DNA of 48,027 nucleotides from Symploca sp. SIO2E9 (GTDB lineage Bacteria > Cyanobacteriota > Cyanobacteriia > Cyanobacteriales > Coleofasciculaceae), in NCBI GenBank assembly GCA_010692645.1, contig JAAHGS010000041.1:1-48027 (forward strand), in the 5' to 3' direction. This document shows, piece after piece, positions 1 to 7,129 of the stretch (positions are counted from its first letter, which is position 1; the number at the start of each line of letters is the position of its first letter). Made by a program: the position numbers and the translations under genes. The notes under the pieces were generated by a model. It was not told the origin of the DNA. It searched no databases and saw nothing but the letters and a program-made list of their open reading frames with translations.

Positions 1-38
1 ACCTGATAACCATGGTGTTAAAGGGCAGTTGCGCAAAA

Positions 39-60
39 CCCCTGAGCGTAGTCGAAGGGG
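39..60. repeat. REP-like palindrome
   Basis: A 22-bp imperfect palindrome with CCCCT/AGGGG ends and a GAGCGTAGTCG core. This core is a short palindrome commonly dispersed in bacterial intergenic DNA. It lies next to the IS200/IS605-like end described in the following entry. No gene is seen between base 1 and 161. Confidence 0.5.
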
Positions 61-126
61 AAGGAAGCAGAAACCTAAGTCGTGAGCCTTAGGAATCCCT
101 CGCTTTTAGCGACGGGAGGATGTCAA
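60..126 (+). mobile_element. IS200/IS605-like right-end remnant (possible omega-RNA end)
   Basis: Two successive hairpins are visible: CCTAAG (74-79) with CTTAGG (88-93), and CCCTCGC (97-103) with GCGACGGG (109-116). They are followed by AGGATGTCAA (117-126). Cyanobacterial IS200/IS605 elements typically end with a hairpin of this type and a GAGGATGTCAA-like tail, where the TnpB guide RNA scaffold also ends. No tnpB is present in the window, so this is either a relic or the end of an element lying to the left. The assignment rests on recall of the family pattern, not on an alignment. Confidence 0.4.
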
Positions 127-161
127 TAGGTCAAGCCATGAGCTATGAACCATAAACAGTT

Positions 162-797
162 TTAGTTTTCTTCATCAAATTCCTCTTCTTCATCTATCTC
201 GAAGTCCTCATCCTCTGAGCCTTCCTCATCGTCCTCATCGTCGAGTTCTTCAAGGAGGTCATCGATGTCATCGTCCTCATCGTCCTCATCAAACTCTTCA
301 TCTTCGAGTTCTTCCTCAGAATCTTTTGCAAAGCCATTACGACGAGCAAGGCTCTTGGCATTGAAATCGATTAGGTCATTAATGGCGGCTTCTGTGTCTT
401 CAGAGATGGTGTCGTAGAGCATTGACATCGCCAAAGCTAGGACTTCCACATTGACCTTGAGGGCATCAGGTTTGCCGAACAGTTTGGGGAACACTTTGTT
501 ATTCCATTCCTGCCAGTCAAACTTTTTGCCATTACCCCACTTGTTCATTTGAGCCTGTATGTCCAAGCCGAGTTTTTCCCGCACGGCATGACCAACTTTG
601 GTAGCGATGCGAGAGTCGCGGGTGGCAAGCTTGACTTTGTACTGGGTGTGGATGGCGTTCCGTATCTTTTTGACCAAAGCTTCGGCTTGTTGAGAGGGAG
701 TCAGTTTGGTACTGTTTTTGGTTTTGATAGCCGCATCGTTGCTTTTGTCAGTACTCTTAGCACTAGATTTGGTGGTTTTTTTGCGAGTCGTCACCAT
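162..797 (-). CDS. Acidic-tailed hypothetical protein
   Basis: A 211-aa protein in three parts: a Lys/Ser/Thr-rich basic N-terminus (about 1-30), a compact middle part (about 33-155), and a C-terminal tail (about 158-211) made almost entirely of Asp and Glu. I do not recognise a family. Acidic C-terminal tails occur in single-stranded-DNA-binding proteins and other partner-recruiting DNA proteins. A second acidic-tailed protein is encoded at 9903-10940. The gene is divergent from the Ycf46-like ATPase, with about 180 bp between them for promoters. The ATG start at 797 is the first Met and leads straight into the basic segment. A role in plasmid DNA metabolism is inference only. Confidence 0.7.
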   Translation of the reverse strand: MVTTRKKTTKSSAKSTDKSNDAAIKTKNSTKLTPSQQAEALVKKIRNAIHTQYKVKLATRDSRIATKVGHAVREKLGLDIQAQMNKWGNGKKFDWQEWNNKVFPKLFGKPDALKVNVEVLALAMSMLYDTISEDTEAAINDLIDFNAKSLARRNGFAKDSEEELEDEEFDEDDEDDDIDDLLEELDDEDDEEGSEDEDFEIDEEEEFDEEN

Positions 798-978
798 TTT
801 GTCAATTAATAATTAAGGTTTCAACTCAAAAAGCCGCTAGGCTTAAGACTTAAAAAGACAGTCTTTCCGGGTTAGTTAATCCACCTTTCGCGGTGAGGTT
901 TTAGGACAATTCATTGAGTTAGGTTGAAGGGCAATCAATAAAGACAAAGACAAGGGGGACAAGGGAGAAAATTAATTA

Positions 979-2649
979 ATGAACCATAGATTAGATTTTG
1001 AATTATTGAAGATGAAAGCCATTGAAGACTGGAACAGTCTCGCTAAGGCAGACACGCCGATTGTGGCACTAGAATACTACAAAGCGGATTTAATTCAAAT
1101 TTTTTCGGCCTTTAAGCAGCAGGCAAGGGAGCAGGATTTGCCCCTTTACTACTGGAATTTAGGTTATTCCACCATTCAGAAAGTGGAACTTTCGCAAGGC
1201 AAATGCCGACTTTATTCGACGAATTTAGCTGTAGATTCAGATGTTTTAGAGTTTTTGTTGGCATCGAATGAACCTGGTATTTTCTTGTTGGATGATTTAT
1301 TAAATTTGGATGACGCCAACCCGGTTTTACAACAGCGTCATGAAGCTCAACTGTCTAATACTTTCTTTCAATCTCAGTGGTCAGATGTGCAGCAATACTG
1401 GGTGCTTATGGGTGATTACATTCAGTTGAGTAGTAAACTTCAACCTTTAATTCCGACTCTCAAATGCCGATTACCCTCAGTTGCTGAAGTAGCTGAGATT
1501 GTGGATGAATTGTGCGATCGCCATCTTGGCTTAGGTGGCACAGAAGATGCCAAAATCTCCCGCCAACGTTTGGTGAGAGCTTGCCAGGGGTTGCCCAGGG
1601 GAGAAATTTGCTTGGTTTTGAGCCGTTATTGTGCCCTGACTGCTTCTGTCTCAGCATTGGCTGAACTAGTGCTTGAGTATAAGATAGACAAGCTACAAGG
1701 TGAGGGATTAGAGTTTATCTCTGAACCAGATGTACCCACAGCGGGAGGGATGGATTTAATTGTAGCTCACGTCCGCAATGTTGCAAAGTTGATGAGTCCG
1801 GAAGCGAAGGCATATAGTCTGACTCCTCCCAAAGGAATGTTGCTGCTTGGTCCCCCTGGCACGGGTAAGTCTTTGACGGCTAAACTAACTGCTAAGGAAT
1901 TAGGCGTACCGCTGTTAGGAGTGTCTTGGGGAAATATTTTAAGCACAAAGTCTCCTGATAAAACCTTGTCTAAACTGTTAGAAATAGCTGGGACTATTAA
2001 CGCCGTTATCTTTTTTGATGACTTCGATAAAGGCTTTGCCGGATGGAAGTCTGAGGCGGATGGTGGTGTCTCAAAAAGACTGGCTCAGAAGCTACTCACC
2101 TGGATGCAGGAACATACTTCCAATACTTTTGTTGTAGCAACCATTAATCGCTTGGAAATGATTCCTTCGGAGTTGCGCCGACGCTTTAACGATATGTTCT
2201 TTGTAGATATTCCCCACATGGGAGCAATTTATGAGATATTTCAGTTGCATTTAGCGAAGTATTTTCCGCAGCAGTTTGGTAAAGATTTATCGTCCCCTTG
2301 GACAAAACGGCAATGGTATTCTTTGTTAAAGTGGTATTTAGGCTGTACGCCAGCAGAAATTGGTAATGCAGTCAAACGCTGTGCTGAACGGGCGTTTTGT
2401 CAGGGGCATCCGGGTCAGATTACTCTGGAGGATTTGAAATATCAGCGGAGTCAGTTTGTGCTGTTATCGGAGACTTATTCTGAAGATATTCAGCACATTC
2501 GCAACCATGCGATTTATGCTCGACCAGCTTCTAGTCCAGATAATTCCGAGTTTGCGATCGCTCCCCAGGAATTGTTTGAGTATCAGCCTCCAGCGTTTGA
2601 TGAAATTGAAGAGGCTGGAGCGAGAATTGAAGAATTTCGCCCAAGGTAA
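979..2649 (+). CDS. Ycf46-like AAA+ ATPase
   Basis: A 556-aa AAA+ protein. The Walker A motif GPPGTGKS lies near residues 291-298. The Walker B motif is AVIFFDDFDKG near 343-353, with Asp-Asp instead of the usual Asp-Glu. The arginine-finger region ELRRRFND lies near 396-403. The N-terminal ~250 residues resemble the substrate-recognition part of Ycf46 proteins, which are common in cyanobacteria and plastids and are linked to stress and carbon-uptake control; their exact reaction is unknown. The start ATG follows AAGGGAG. The gene converges on the hypothetical gene at 2688. The family assignment is fairly sure; the cellular role on a plasmid is not. Confidence 0.8.
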   Translation: MNHRLDFELLKMKAIEDWNSLAKADTPIVALEYYKADLIQIFSAFKQQAREQDLPLYYWNLGYSTIQKVELSQGKCRLYSTNLAVDSDVLEFLLASNEPGIFLLDDLLNLDDANPVLQQRHEAQLSNTFFQSQWSDVQQYWVLMGDYIQLSSKLQPLIPTLKCRLPSVAEVAEIVDELCDRHLGLGGTEDAKISRQRLVRACQGLPRGEICLVLSRYCALTASVSALAELVLEYKIDKLQGEGLEFISEPDVPTAGGMDLIVAHVRNVAKLMSPEAKAYSLTPPKGMLLLGPPGTGKSLTAKLTAKELGVPLLGVSWGNILSTKSPDKTLSKLLEIAGTINAVIFFDDFDKGFAGWKSEADGGVSKRLAQKLLTWMQEHTSNTFVVATINRLEMIPSELRRRFNDMFFVDIPHMGAIYEIFQLHLAKYFPQQFGKDLSSPWTKRQWYSLLKWYLGCTPAEIGNAVKRCAERAFCQGHPGQITLEDLKYQRSQFVLLSETYSEDIQHIRNHAIYARPASSPDNSEFAIAPQELFEYQPPAFDEIEEAGARIEEFRPR

Positions 2650-2687
2650 CGAGGATTTTATTACTGACATCAACTGGTCATTGACTT

Positions 2688-3224
2688 TCAATCCCACCAA
2701 TAGGAAATAACGACTGCATCGCGTTCGCGAGGTGTCTGCGAAGGAGTTTCGAGTTCAACTCGCTCACCATAGAGTGTTCCTTCCAAGCGAGTCCTCAATC
2801 GGCGCTTGAGCCGCCAACCGTAGTCTTGGTTTGTGCCATCACTTACCTCTACCGAGTCAGCTTGCCACTTTTTGCCCAAATCCAAAAGCTCAGACACTGT
2901 TGTGTCCTGATTCTCTGCAAGGATGTATAGCGTATCTGCAGGATAGGCAATGAAATGGATGATACTAGTTTCAGGCATGGGACGATAGTTTGCCATTGCC
3001 AGGAGCGTATCGATTACGCCACTAAAGCTCAGACCGTCCTCATCTGGTGCAAAGATTGGTTTTGTGAACAGAAAGCTTGCCCATAAATCTGGGTGCTTGG
3101 AAAGGTCGGTAATCACTTGCTCACCATCAAACTGATTGAACCGACGCTGCCAAACTAGTGCAGCAAAGAGTTCTTGGGGAGAATAGGATTGGGCAATGGA
3201 TTGGATTTTGGCTAACTCAAGCAT
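2688..3224 (-). CDS. Hypothetical protein
   Basis: A 178-aa soluble protein with no motif I can assign. It has a hydrophobic/aromatic middle and a basic stretch (KRRLRTRLEG, about 138-147) near the C-terminus. No signal peptide or membrane segment is visible. It lies about 90 bp upstream of nothing obvious and on the same strand as the polymerase gene that follows at 3316-5223, from which it is separated by 91 bp. Codon use and length suggest a real gene. Confidence 0.6.
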   Translation of the reverse strand: MLELAKIQSIAQSYSPQELFAALVWQRRFNQFDGEQVITDLSKHPDLWASFLFTKPIFAPDEDGLSFSGVIDTLLAMANYRPMPETSIIHFIAYPADTLYILAENQDTTVSELLDLGKKWQADSVEVSDGTNQDYGWRLKRRLRTRLEGTLYGERVELETPSQTPRERDAVVISYWWD

Positions 3225-3315
3225 TGCTATTGCTCACTTTTTCGCCGCTTCTAAATGTCTAAAAATATCTACCCATATCTGAACATATTTCGACGCCAGC
3301 AGTATCAGAAGGTGA

Positions 3316-4089
3316 TTAACCCCCCCAACTTGGAACCGCCTTAATCTCTACCTCAACGGGTATCGGTGCAATAAAATAATTACCTGCAGACACCATAGAA
3401 CGTCTCAGTTTACCAATAACCCATTCAGCCACCTCTACAGGACATTCAATGACAATCTCATCGTGAATCGCTGCAATAATTTGTGCCTGAGTTTCTTGAA
3501 AACACTTAAAAGCTAGTGCCAGAGCCAATTTTGTAATGTCTGAGTTAGTTCCCTGCACCGGATTGTTAATCAACTCATTCAATTTAGGCTTCTTATTCTT
3601 GGACCAGAGTCTTCGCCGACTACCGAGGGTTCGACTTTCCCTGACTCCCCGACTCCACTGCTGACGCACCTTTTCGTGATAGCGTTTAATCCCTGGGTAG
3701 GACTCAAAGAACTTTTTGCGAAATTGGGAGGCTTGTGCAAGGGTCATATCTATCCCATAATCCTTGGCAGCAGTACTCTTAAATCTCTTTGCTCCCATCC
3801 CGTATACCAACCCAAAGTTAATAATTTTCCCCAGACGTCGTTCCTCATCAGTCACCTCTGCTATTGACTTGCCAAAGACTAATGAGGCGGTGAGTCGATG
3901 TAAATCCTCTCCTTGGCGATAAGCCTGGCTCATGCGCCTGTCGCCGCTGACTTTGGTCATGATTCTCAGTTCAATTTGGCTATAATCTGCCTTGATGAGT
4001 ACATTCTCTGGGGCAGCAGTAAAGCACTGCCGTGTCTCCTTATCTCTAGGAATATTTTGTAAATTCGGCTCTCGACAGCTAAATCTGCC
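3316..4089 (-). pseudogene. polA: PolA-type polymerase, palm/fingers part after an in-frame TGA
   Basis: This continues the 4090-5223 frame directly after a TGA codon (4090-4092). The residues just after the stop are GRFSCREPNLQNIPR, the hallmark family A motif, followed by motif A (ADYSQIELR, with the catalytic Asp). Motif B (around LGKIINFGLVYGMG) and motif C (AAIHDEIVIE) follow. No ATG, GTG or TTG occurs between the TGA and motif A. The first ATG (3958-3960) lies after the catalytic Asp, so independent translation from it would give an inactive fragment. Apart from the TGA the frame is intact. It is either a recently inactivated gene, a sequencing error, or a read-through product. With read-through the product would be 635 aa. 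Confidence 0.8.
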
Positions 4090-5223
4090 TCAACGAGCAC
4101 CTATCTGAAACCAGTGGGGATGGATGCGTCCGGTGACTGGGTGAATGCGTTCAGGCAATCCTTCTGTGAAGGTACTAATCCGGGTGCTGAGGCTGCGGTA
4201 ATTTAACAACGCCTCAATTACTGGATAATCTCTAGCTAGAGGAGTCAGGACTTGGGCACTAGTAGATTGGACTGATATGCCTTTGAGGTGGAGTGCGGCT
4301 AATACCTGCTGGGAAGAGCGAGGATTAATGGTTTCTGTTAAGTCTGGAAGGAAAGAAATTTGTTGGGTTTTGGGTCGTCTCAATTCTTGATTGATTTGAG
4401 TTAGGAGTTGGGATCTCTGTTGGCTAAGATTAGTCCCCAAAGCCTGCCATTTATCCCGGTCTAGGTACATGCCATTAAGTTCCATCATGGCAACTGCACT
4501 CAAGCAAGCAAACTCTAACTTGGCTGTGAAGAGCAAATCTGCCCGTTTGAGCTGACGTTTGAGTTCCCTTCGCAAGGGCAGGACAATGGCTGCATCAGTG
4601 GCTGCATACTCTAGTTGCACAGGAGTGAGAGTTCCAGACCAATCACTTTGCTGCTGGGTCTTGTCTAGTTTAGCATTGAGCAAGCTGGCACTAACCGCCT
4701 TCAGGGATAAACTTTTCTTGATGCCCGCTGTCAGAACCCGGTAGCCTAAATAAGTATCAAAGAAAGGTGGCAACAAGGGTAATCCTGCCGCCCTAAGCAT
4801 CAGCCACTCAAACTTCAAATTGTGACCCACTTTAACCGCTGAACTGGCGAGGAGCGAGCGCAGGGGGTCAAGCTGGTGTGGAGCGATCACAAATAAATCG
4901 ATAATAACCACTCTGTGATTGGGAATTGCCACCTGAACCAGGCGTATTTTGTCTTGGTAGGGGTCAAGTCCAGTGGTTTCGCAGTCTATGCCAATGACGG
5001 GAGAAGAGAGTAAGGGATACAGAGCAGTTTCTAAATCTTCGCCGCGATTAACCAGTTGGAAATCGGCGTGAAAGCTGCCCAGAAATTGCCGAATACTGGA
5101 TTTGGCTCTGGCTTGCATCATCACCTGGGTTTCTCGCCAGGTGTAGAATGAGCCAGGACTATCCTTGAGTGTACGAGGGGCACGGTAGCGTTTGAGGATG
5201 TCTTTAACAGTGAGGGGTTTCAT
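4090..5223 (-). CDS. polA: DNA polymerase I family: 3'-5' exonuclease and thumb part
   Basis: The 377-aa N-terminal portion of a family A DNA polymerase. It has a DnaQ/PolA-type exonuclease: motif I VIGIDCETTGLD near residues 73-84, then a GHNLKFEW motif II and a YAATDAA motif III. The thumb follows, with conserved sequence up to HPHWFQIGAR. There it stops at a TGA, and the same frame resumes the canonical polymerase motifs (see the downstream entry). No 5'-nuclease domain is present, as in many plasmid- and phage-borne PolA proteins. As encoded, the product could be an exonuclease without a polymerase active site. Start: the ATG at 5223 preceding KPLTVKDILKRY. Confidence 0.85.
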   Translation of the reverse strand: MKPLTVKDILKRYRAPRTLKDSPGSFYTWRETQVMMQARAKSSIRQFLGSFHADFQLVNRGEDLETALYPLLSSPVIGIDCETTGLDPYQDKIRLVQVAIPNHRVVIIDLFVIAPHQLDPLRSLLASSAVKVGHNLKFEWLMLRAAGLPLLPPFFDTYLGYRVLTAGIKKSLSLKAVSASLLNAKLDKTQQQSDWSGTLTPVQLEYAATDAAIVLPLRRELKRQLKRADLLFTAKLEFACLSAVAMMELNGMYLDRDKWQALGTNLSQQRSQLLTQINQELRRPKTQQISFLPDLTETINPRSSQQVLAALHLKGISVQSTSAQVLTPLARDYPVIEALLNYRSLSTRISTFTEGLPERIHPVTGRIHPHWFQIGAR

Positions 5224-5249
5224 AATCAGTGAGGTTGCATTTAGTCGCG

Positions 5250-5276
5250 CTAGCAGTGGAGCGCTATCGCTGCTAG
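5250..5276. promoter_or_regulatory. Inverted repeat upstream of the polymerase gene
   Basis: Perfect 7-bp arms CTAGCAG (5250-5256) and CTGCTAG (5270-5276) flank a 13-nt centre. The site is 26 bp upstream of the polymerase start codon. An operator is plausible, but no binding protein is indicated. Confidence 0.35.
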
Positions 5277-5307
5277 TAGTCTGTCAATTTTCCAGCAACC
5301 CAGCTCA

Positions 5308-6135
5308 TCATTGCCCCTTTGCCTGACTTCTGCTAAAAGTCTGGTGAATGCCAAAAAATTCTTCGGCAGTCCTCAACAGTTTTTCTTCCAACTCTGTTAA
5401 ATAAGTCTGCTTGCCCAATCCAGACAACAGCATTTCCATACCGCGATCTGCTGAACCCATCTGCCGTAATCGAGTCAAGCGATCGCAAAGTTTCTGGACT
5501 TTTTGGCATTGAGCAGAGGATAACTCTAGAGATTTGAGGTGTTCGAGCTTAACGCTATACTCCCCATCCCACAACTGTATCGTACAGCTAAAGTCGTGAG
5601 TTTCCCTGACAATTGCCCAGCAACCCCGTTTTCCTCTCAACTCAGGATTGTCTTTGGGCAGAATTTGACAGACTTCTCCACAACAGAAGGGATTAGGAAT
5701 TTTTGTTCGCTCTTTAATTCGCTGCACAATGTCTTTGACAAGGCGACCAGACGGAACTTTTCCTCCAGCTTCTTCTACCGCCTCTTGCCAACAACTGCGT
5801 TGTTGGTTGGGACCGAGTTGGGTTAACGGTCGAACTTGGTTTTCGGCTGTCGGCAAAATTTGCGTCCAATTTGGACACATTTCAACCAGATTATCCACCA
5901 CCGCAGCTGCATCAATCAATCTGTAAGGATGCCGCCGTTGGAAGCCAAAGCGATCACAGCAGTAATCCTCGAAGGTGGTGTGGGTTGAACGATACAACCT
6001 TCTGTTTCGTAAAGCCTGCAAAGCCTTTCCCGCCTCGTAAAAAGCCCGTTCAACTTTGCGCTCTAGATGTAGGCGATCGCGTTCTTCTTCCTCACTGAGG
6101 CTTTCAAAAACTTCGACCTTGACTAGAGTAGTCAT
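5308..6135 (-). CDS. DNA-binding-like plasmid protein (HTH segment)
   Basis: A 275-aa protein. The N-terminal third is helical and charged (SEEEERDRLHLERKVERAF) and leads into a helix-turn-helix-like stretch (FEDYCCDRFGFQRRHPYRL, about 55-73), as seen in ParB-like and phage or plasmid regulatory proteins. Residues about 150-215 contain two Cys pairs and a beta-rich part; the C-terminus is helical. There is no nuclease or ATPase motif. It lies 84 bp upstream of the polymerase gene on the same strand and may be co-transcribed with it. A 19-bp palindrome-containing sequence inside it (5864-5882) recurs at 27748-27790. DNA binding is an inference from the HTH-like segment. Confidence 0.65.
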   Translation of the reverse strand: MTTLVKVEVFESLSEEEERDRLHLERKVERAFYEAGKALQALRNRRLYRSTHTTFEDYCCDRFGFQRRHPYRLIDAAAVVDNLVEMCPNWTQILPTAENQVRPLTQLGPNQQRSCWQEAVEEAGGKVPSGRLVKDIVQRIKERTKIPNPFCCGEVCQILPKDNPELRGKRGCWAIVRETHDFSCTIQLWDGEYSVKLEHLKSLELSSAQCQKVQKLCDRLTRLRQMGSADRGMEMLLSGLGKQTYLTELEEKLLRTAEEFFGIHQTFSRSQAKGQ

Positions 6136-6237
6136 TTTCGGTTTGATTTGTCGCCTTCTCCAATTATAACCCTTTTTTGATATTAATTTAGGGAAAAAGA
6201 CGACGATAAATCCCTTAAAATTGAGGGAGGACTAAAG

Positions 6238-6306
6238 ATGCATTCAAAAGTGAATGGCAAAAGGGAGAAAAAAGGGCGCTCTATTAACACAGAAGGAGCT
6301 GGCTAA
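6238..6306 (+). CDS. Possible leader ORF, 22 codons
   Basis: A strong Shine-Dalgarno GGGAGG (6225-6230) sits 7 nt before ATG 6238, which opens a 22-codon frame ending at TAA 6304-6306. The next ATG (6254), start of the 91-aa gene, is in the +1 frame and has no Shine-Dalgarno of its own. The short frame could be a leader peptide used for translational coupling. Alternatively the ribosome may simply use 6254 from the same site. Low confidence as a protein. Confidence 0.3.
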   Translation: MHSKVNGKREKKGRSINTEGAG

Positions 6307-6529
6307 TTTAAATAAAAGTTCCAGACGGCAAGGAAAAAGACAGTCTGTGTCTAACTCAGCCACCCAAAAGCAGGTGAGCGTGCGTCTTGATGAGCAAACA
6401 CAGCAAGTATTAGATGACTATGCTGTTCAATTTGATTGTTATTGGGCAGGAGAACCTTCACTGAAGAGGCTTTTGGAGCAGGTTGGGAAGGGCAAGTTGT
6501 TGATTGTCAGCGCCGAAAAGATCCAGTAA
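6254..6529 (+). CDS. Small basic protein, possible ribbon-helix-helix
   Basis: A 91-aa protein with a Lys/Arg-rich N-terminus followed by KQVSVRLDEQTQQVLDDYA (about 36-54). That is the beta-strand plus helix pattern of ribbon-helix-helix DNA-binding proteins used as plasmid copy-number, antitoxin or partition regulators. The C-terminal part is amphipathic. The gene is divergent from the 5308-6135 gene. No toxin partner is seen next to it. Function is inferred from pattern only. Confidence 0.5.
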   Translation: MAKGRKKGALLTQKELANLNKSSRRQGKRQSVSNSATQKQVSVRLDEQTQQVLDDYAVQFDCYWAGEPSLKRLLEQVGKGKLLIVSAEKIQ

Positions 6530-6606
6530 ACCCGTATTGAGTTAATTTAAGCTAACTCCGCAGGAGCCTCACGTCTTACCCGATGATGAGTTAGCGCTCT
6601 TGAGGT

Positions 6607-6824
6607 TAGGTAGGGTTTGCTGAATAAGTCTCTGGTTAAGGATAGGGAACAGGGAACGGGGAACAGTTCTAAGCCTGATTATCCATGATCAGCTCCGAGA
6701 TTTTCCTATTAAGTGCAAGGATTTTGAGCCATTGGATGCTCTAGTCTTGCACTTGTAAGCGTAAAAAAAGACCCAAAACCCCAGTCTTGCATAGCTTCTA
6801 GATTAATTCAGCAAGCCCTAGGTA
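6607..6824. mobile_element. MITE, 206 bp with 6-bp target duplication
   Basis: The direct repeat TAGGTA (6607-6612 and 6819-6824) flanks an element whose ends are GGGTTTGCTGAAT (6613-6625) and ATTCAGCAAGCCC (6806-6818), inverted with one mismatch. The interior has no ORF. It contains AAGTGCAAG...CTTGCACTT (9-bp arms) and a run of AGGGAAC-type heptamers near 6646-6665. GGGYTTGCTGAAT ends occur on cyanobacterial IS elements, so it was probably mobilised in trans. The rest of 6530-7000 shows nothing I can assign. Confidence 0.75.
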
Positions 6825-7000
6825 TCAAGTCAATTTGTCAGGACATAGCAATATCTGCTAAGTTCTTCAACAACCGCCAGCCGACAGGCACCTAATCACA
6901 TCAGATCAATCCAATGTAACCAATTAAATTGTCAATCCGGGTGAAGTTTTTGCCGAGCCCAATCCCTTAGTTTGAATGGGAAAACACATTCAGCTTAGCG

Positions 7001-7126
7001 ATGACAAGTTTTAACGACTCTAATCAAACAGATGGTTACGGAATTTCTGGTGACGGGTATCAAGGAGTTGAATTGACTGGATGCAGCTCGTTGGTGCATC
7101 AAGGTAACAGCGTTCTGTTCCCGTGA
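7001..7126 (+). CDS. Possible small ORF, 41 aa
   Basis: An ATG-to-TGA frame of 41 codons, Gly/Ser/Asn-rich, ending 3 bp before the start of the lytic transglycosylase gene. There is no clear ribosome-binding site and no recognisable motif. The tight spacing suggests a coupled upstream gene or leader, but the ORF could also be chance. Confidence 0.3.
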   Translation: MTSFNDSNQTDGYGISGDGYQGVELTGCSSLVHQGNSVLFP

Positions 7127-7129
7127 ACT

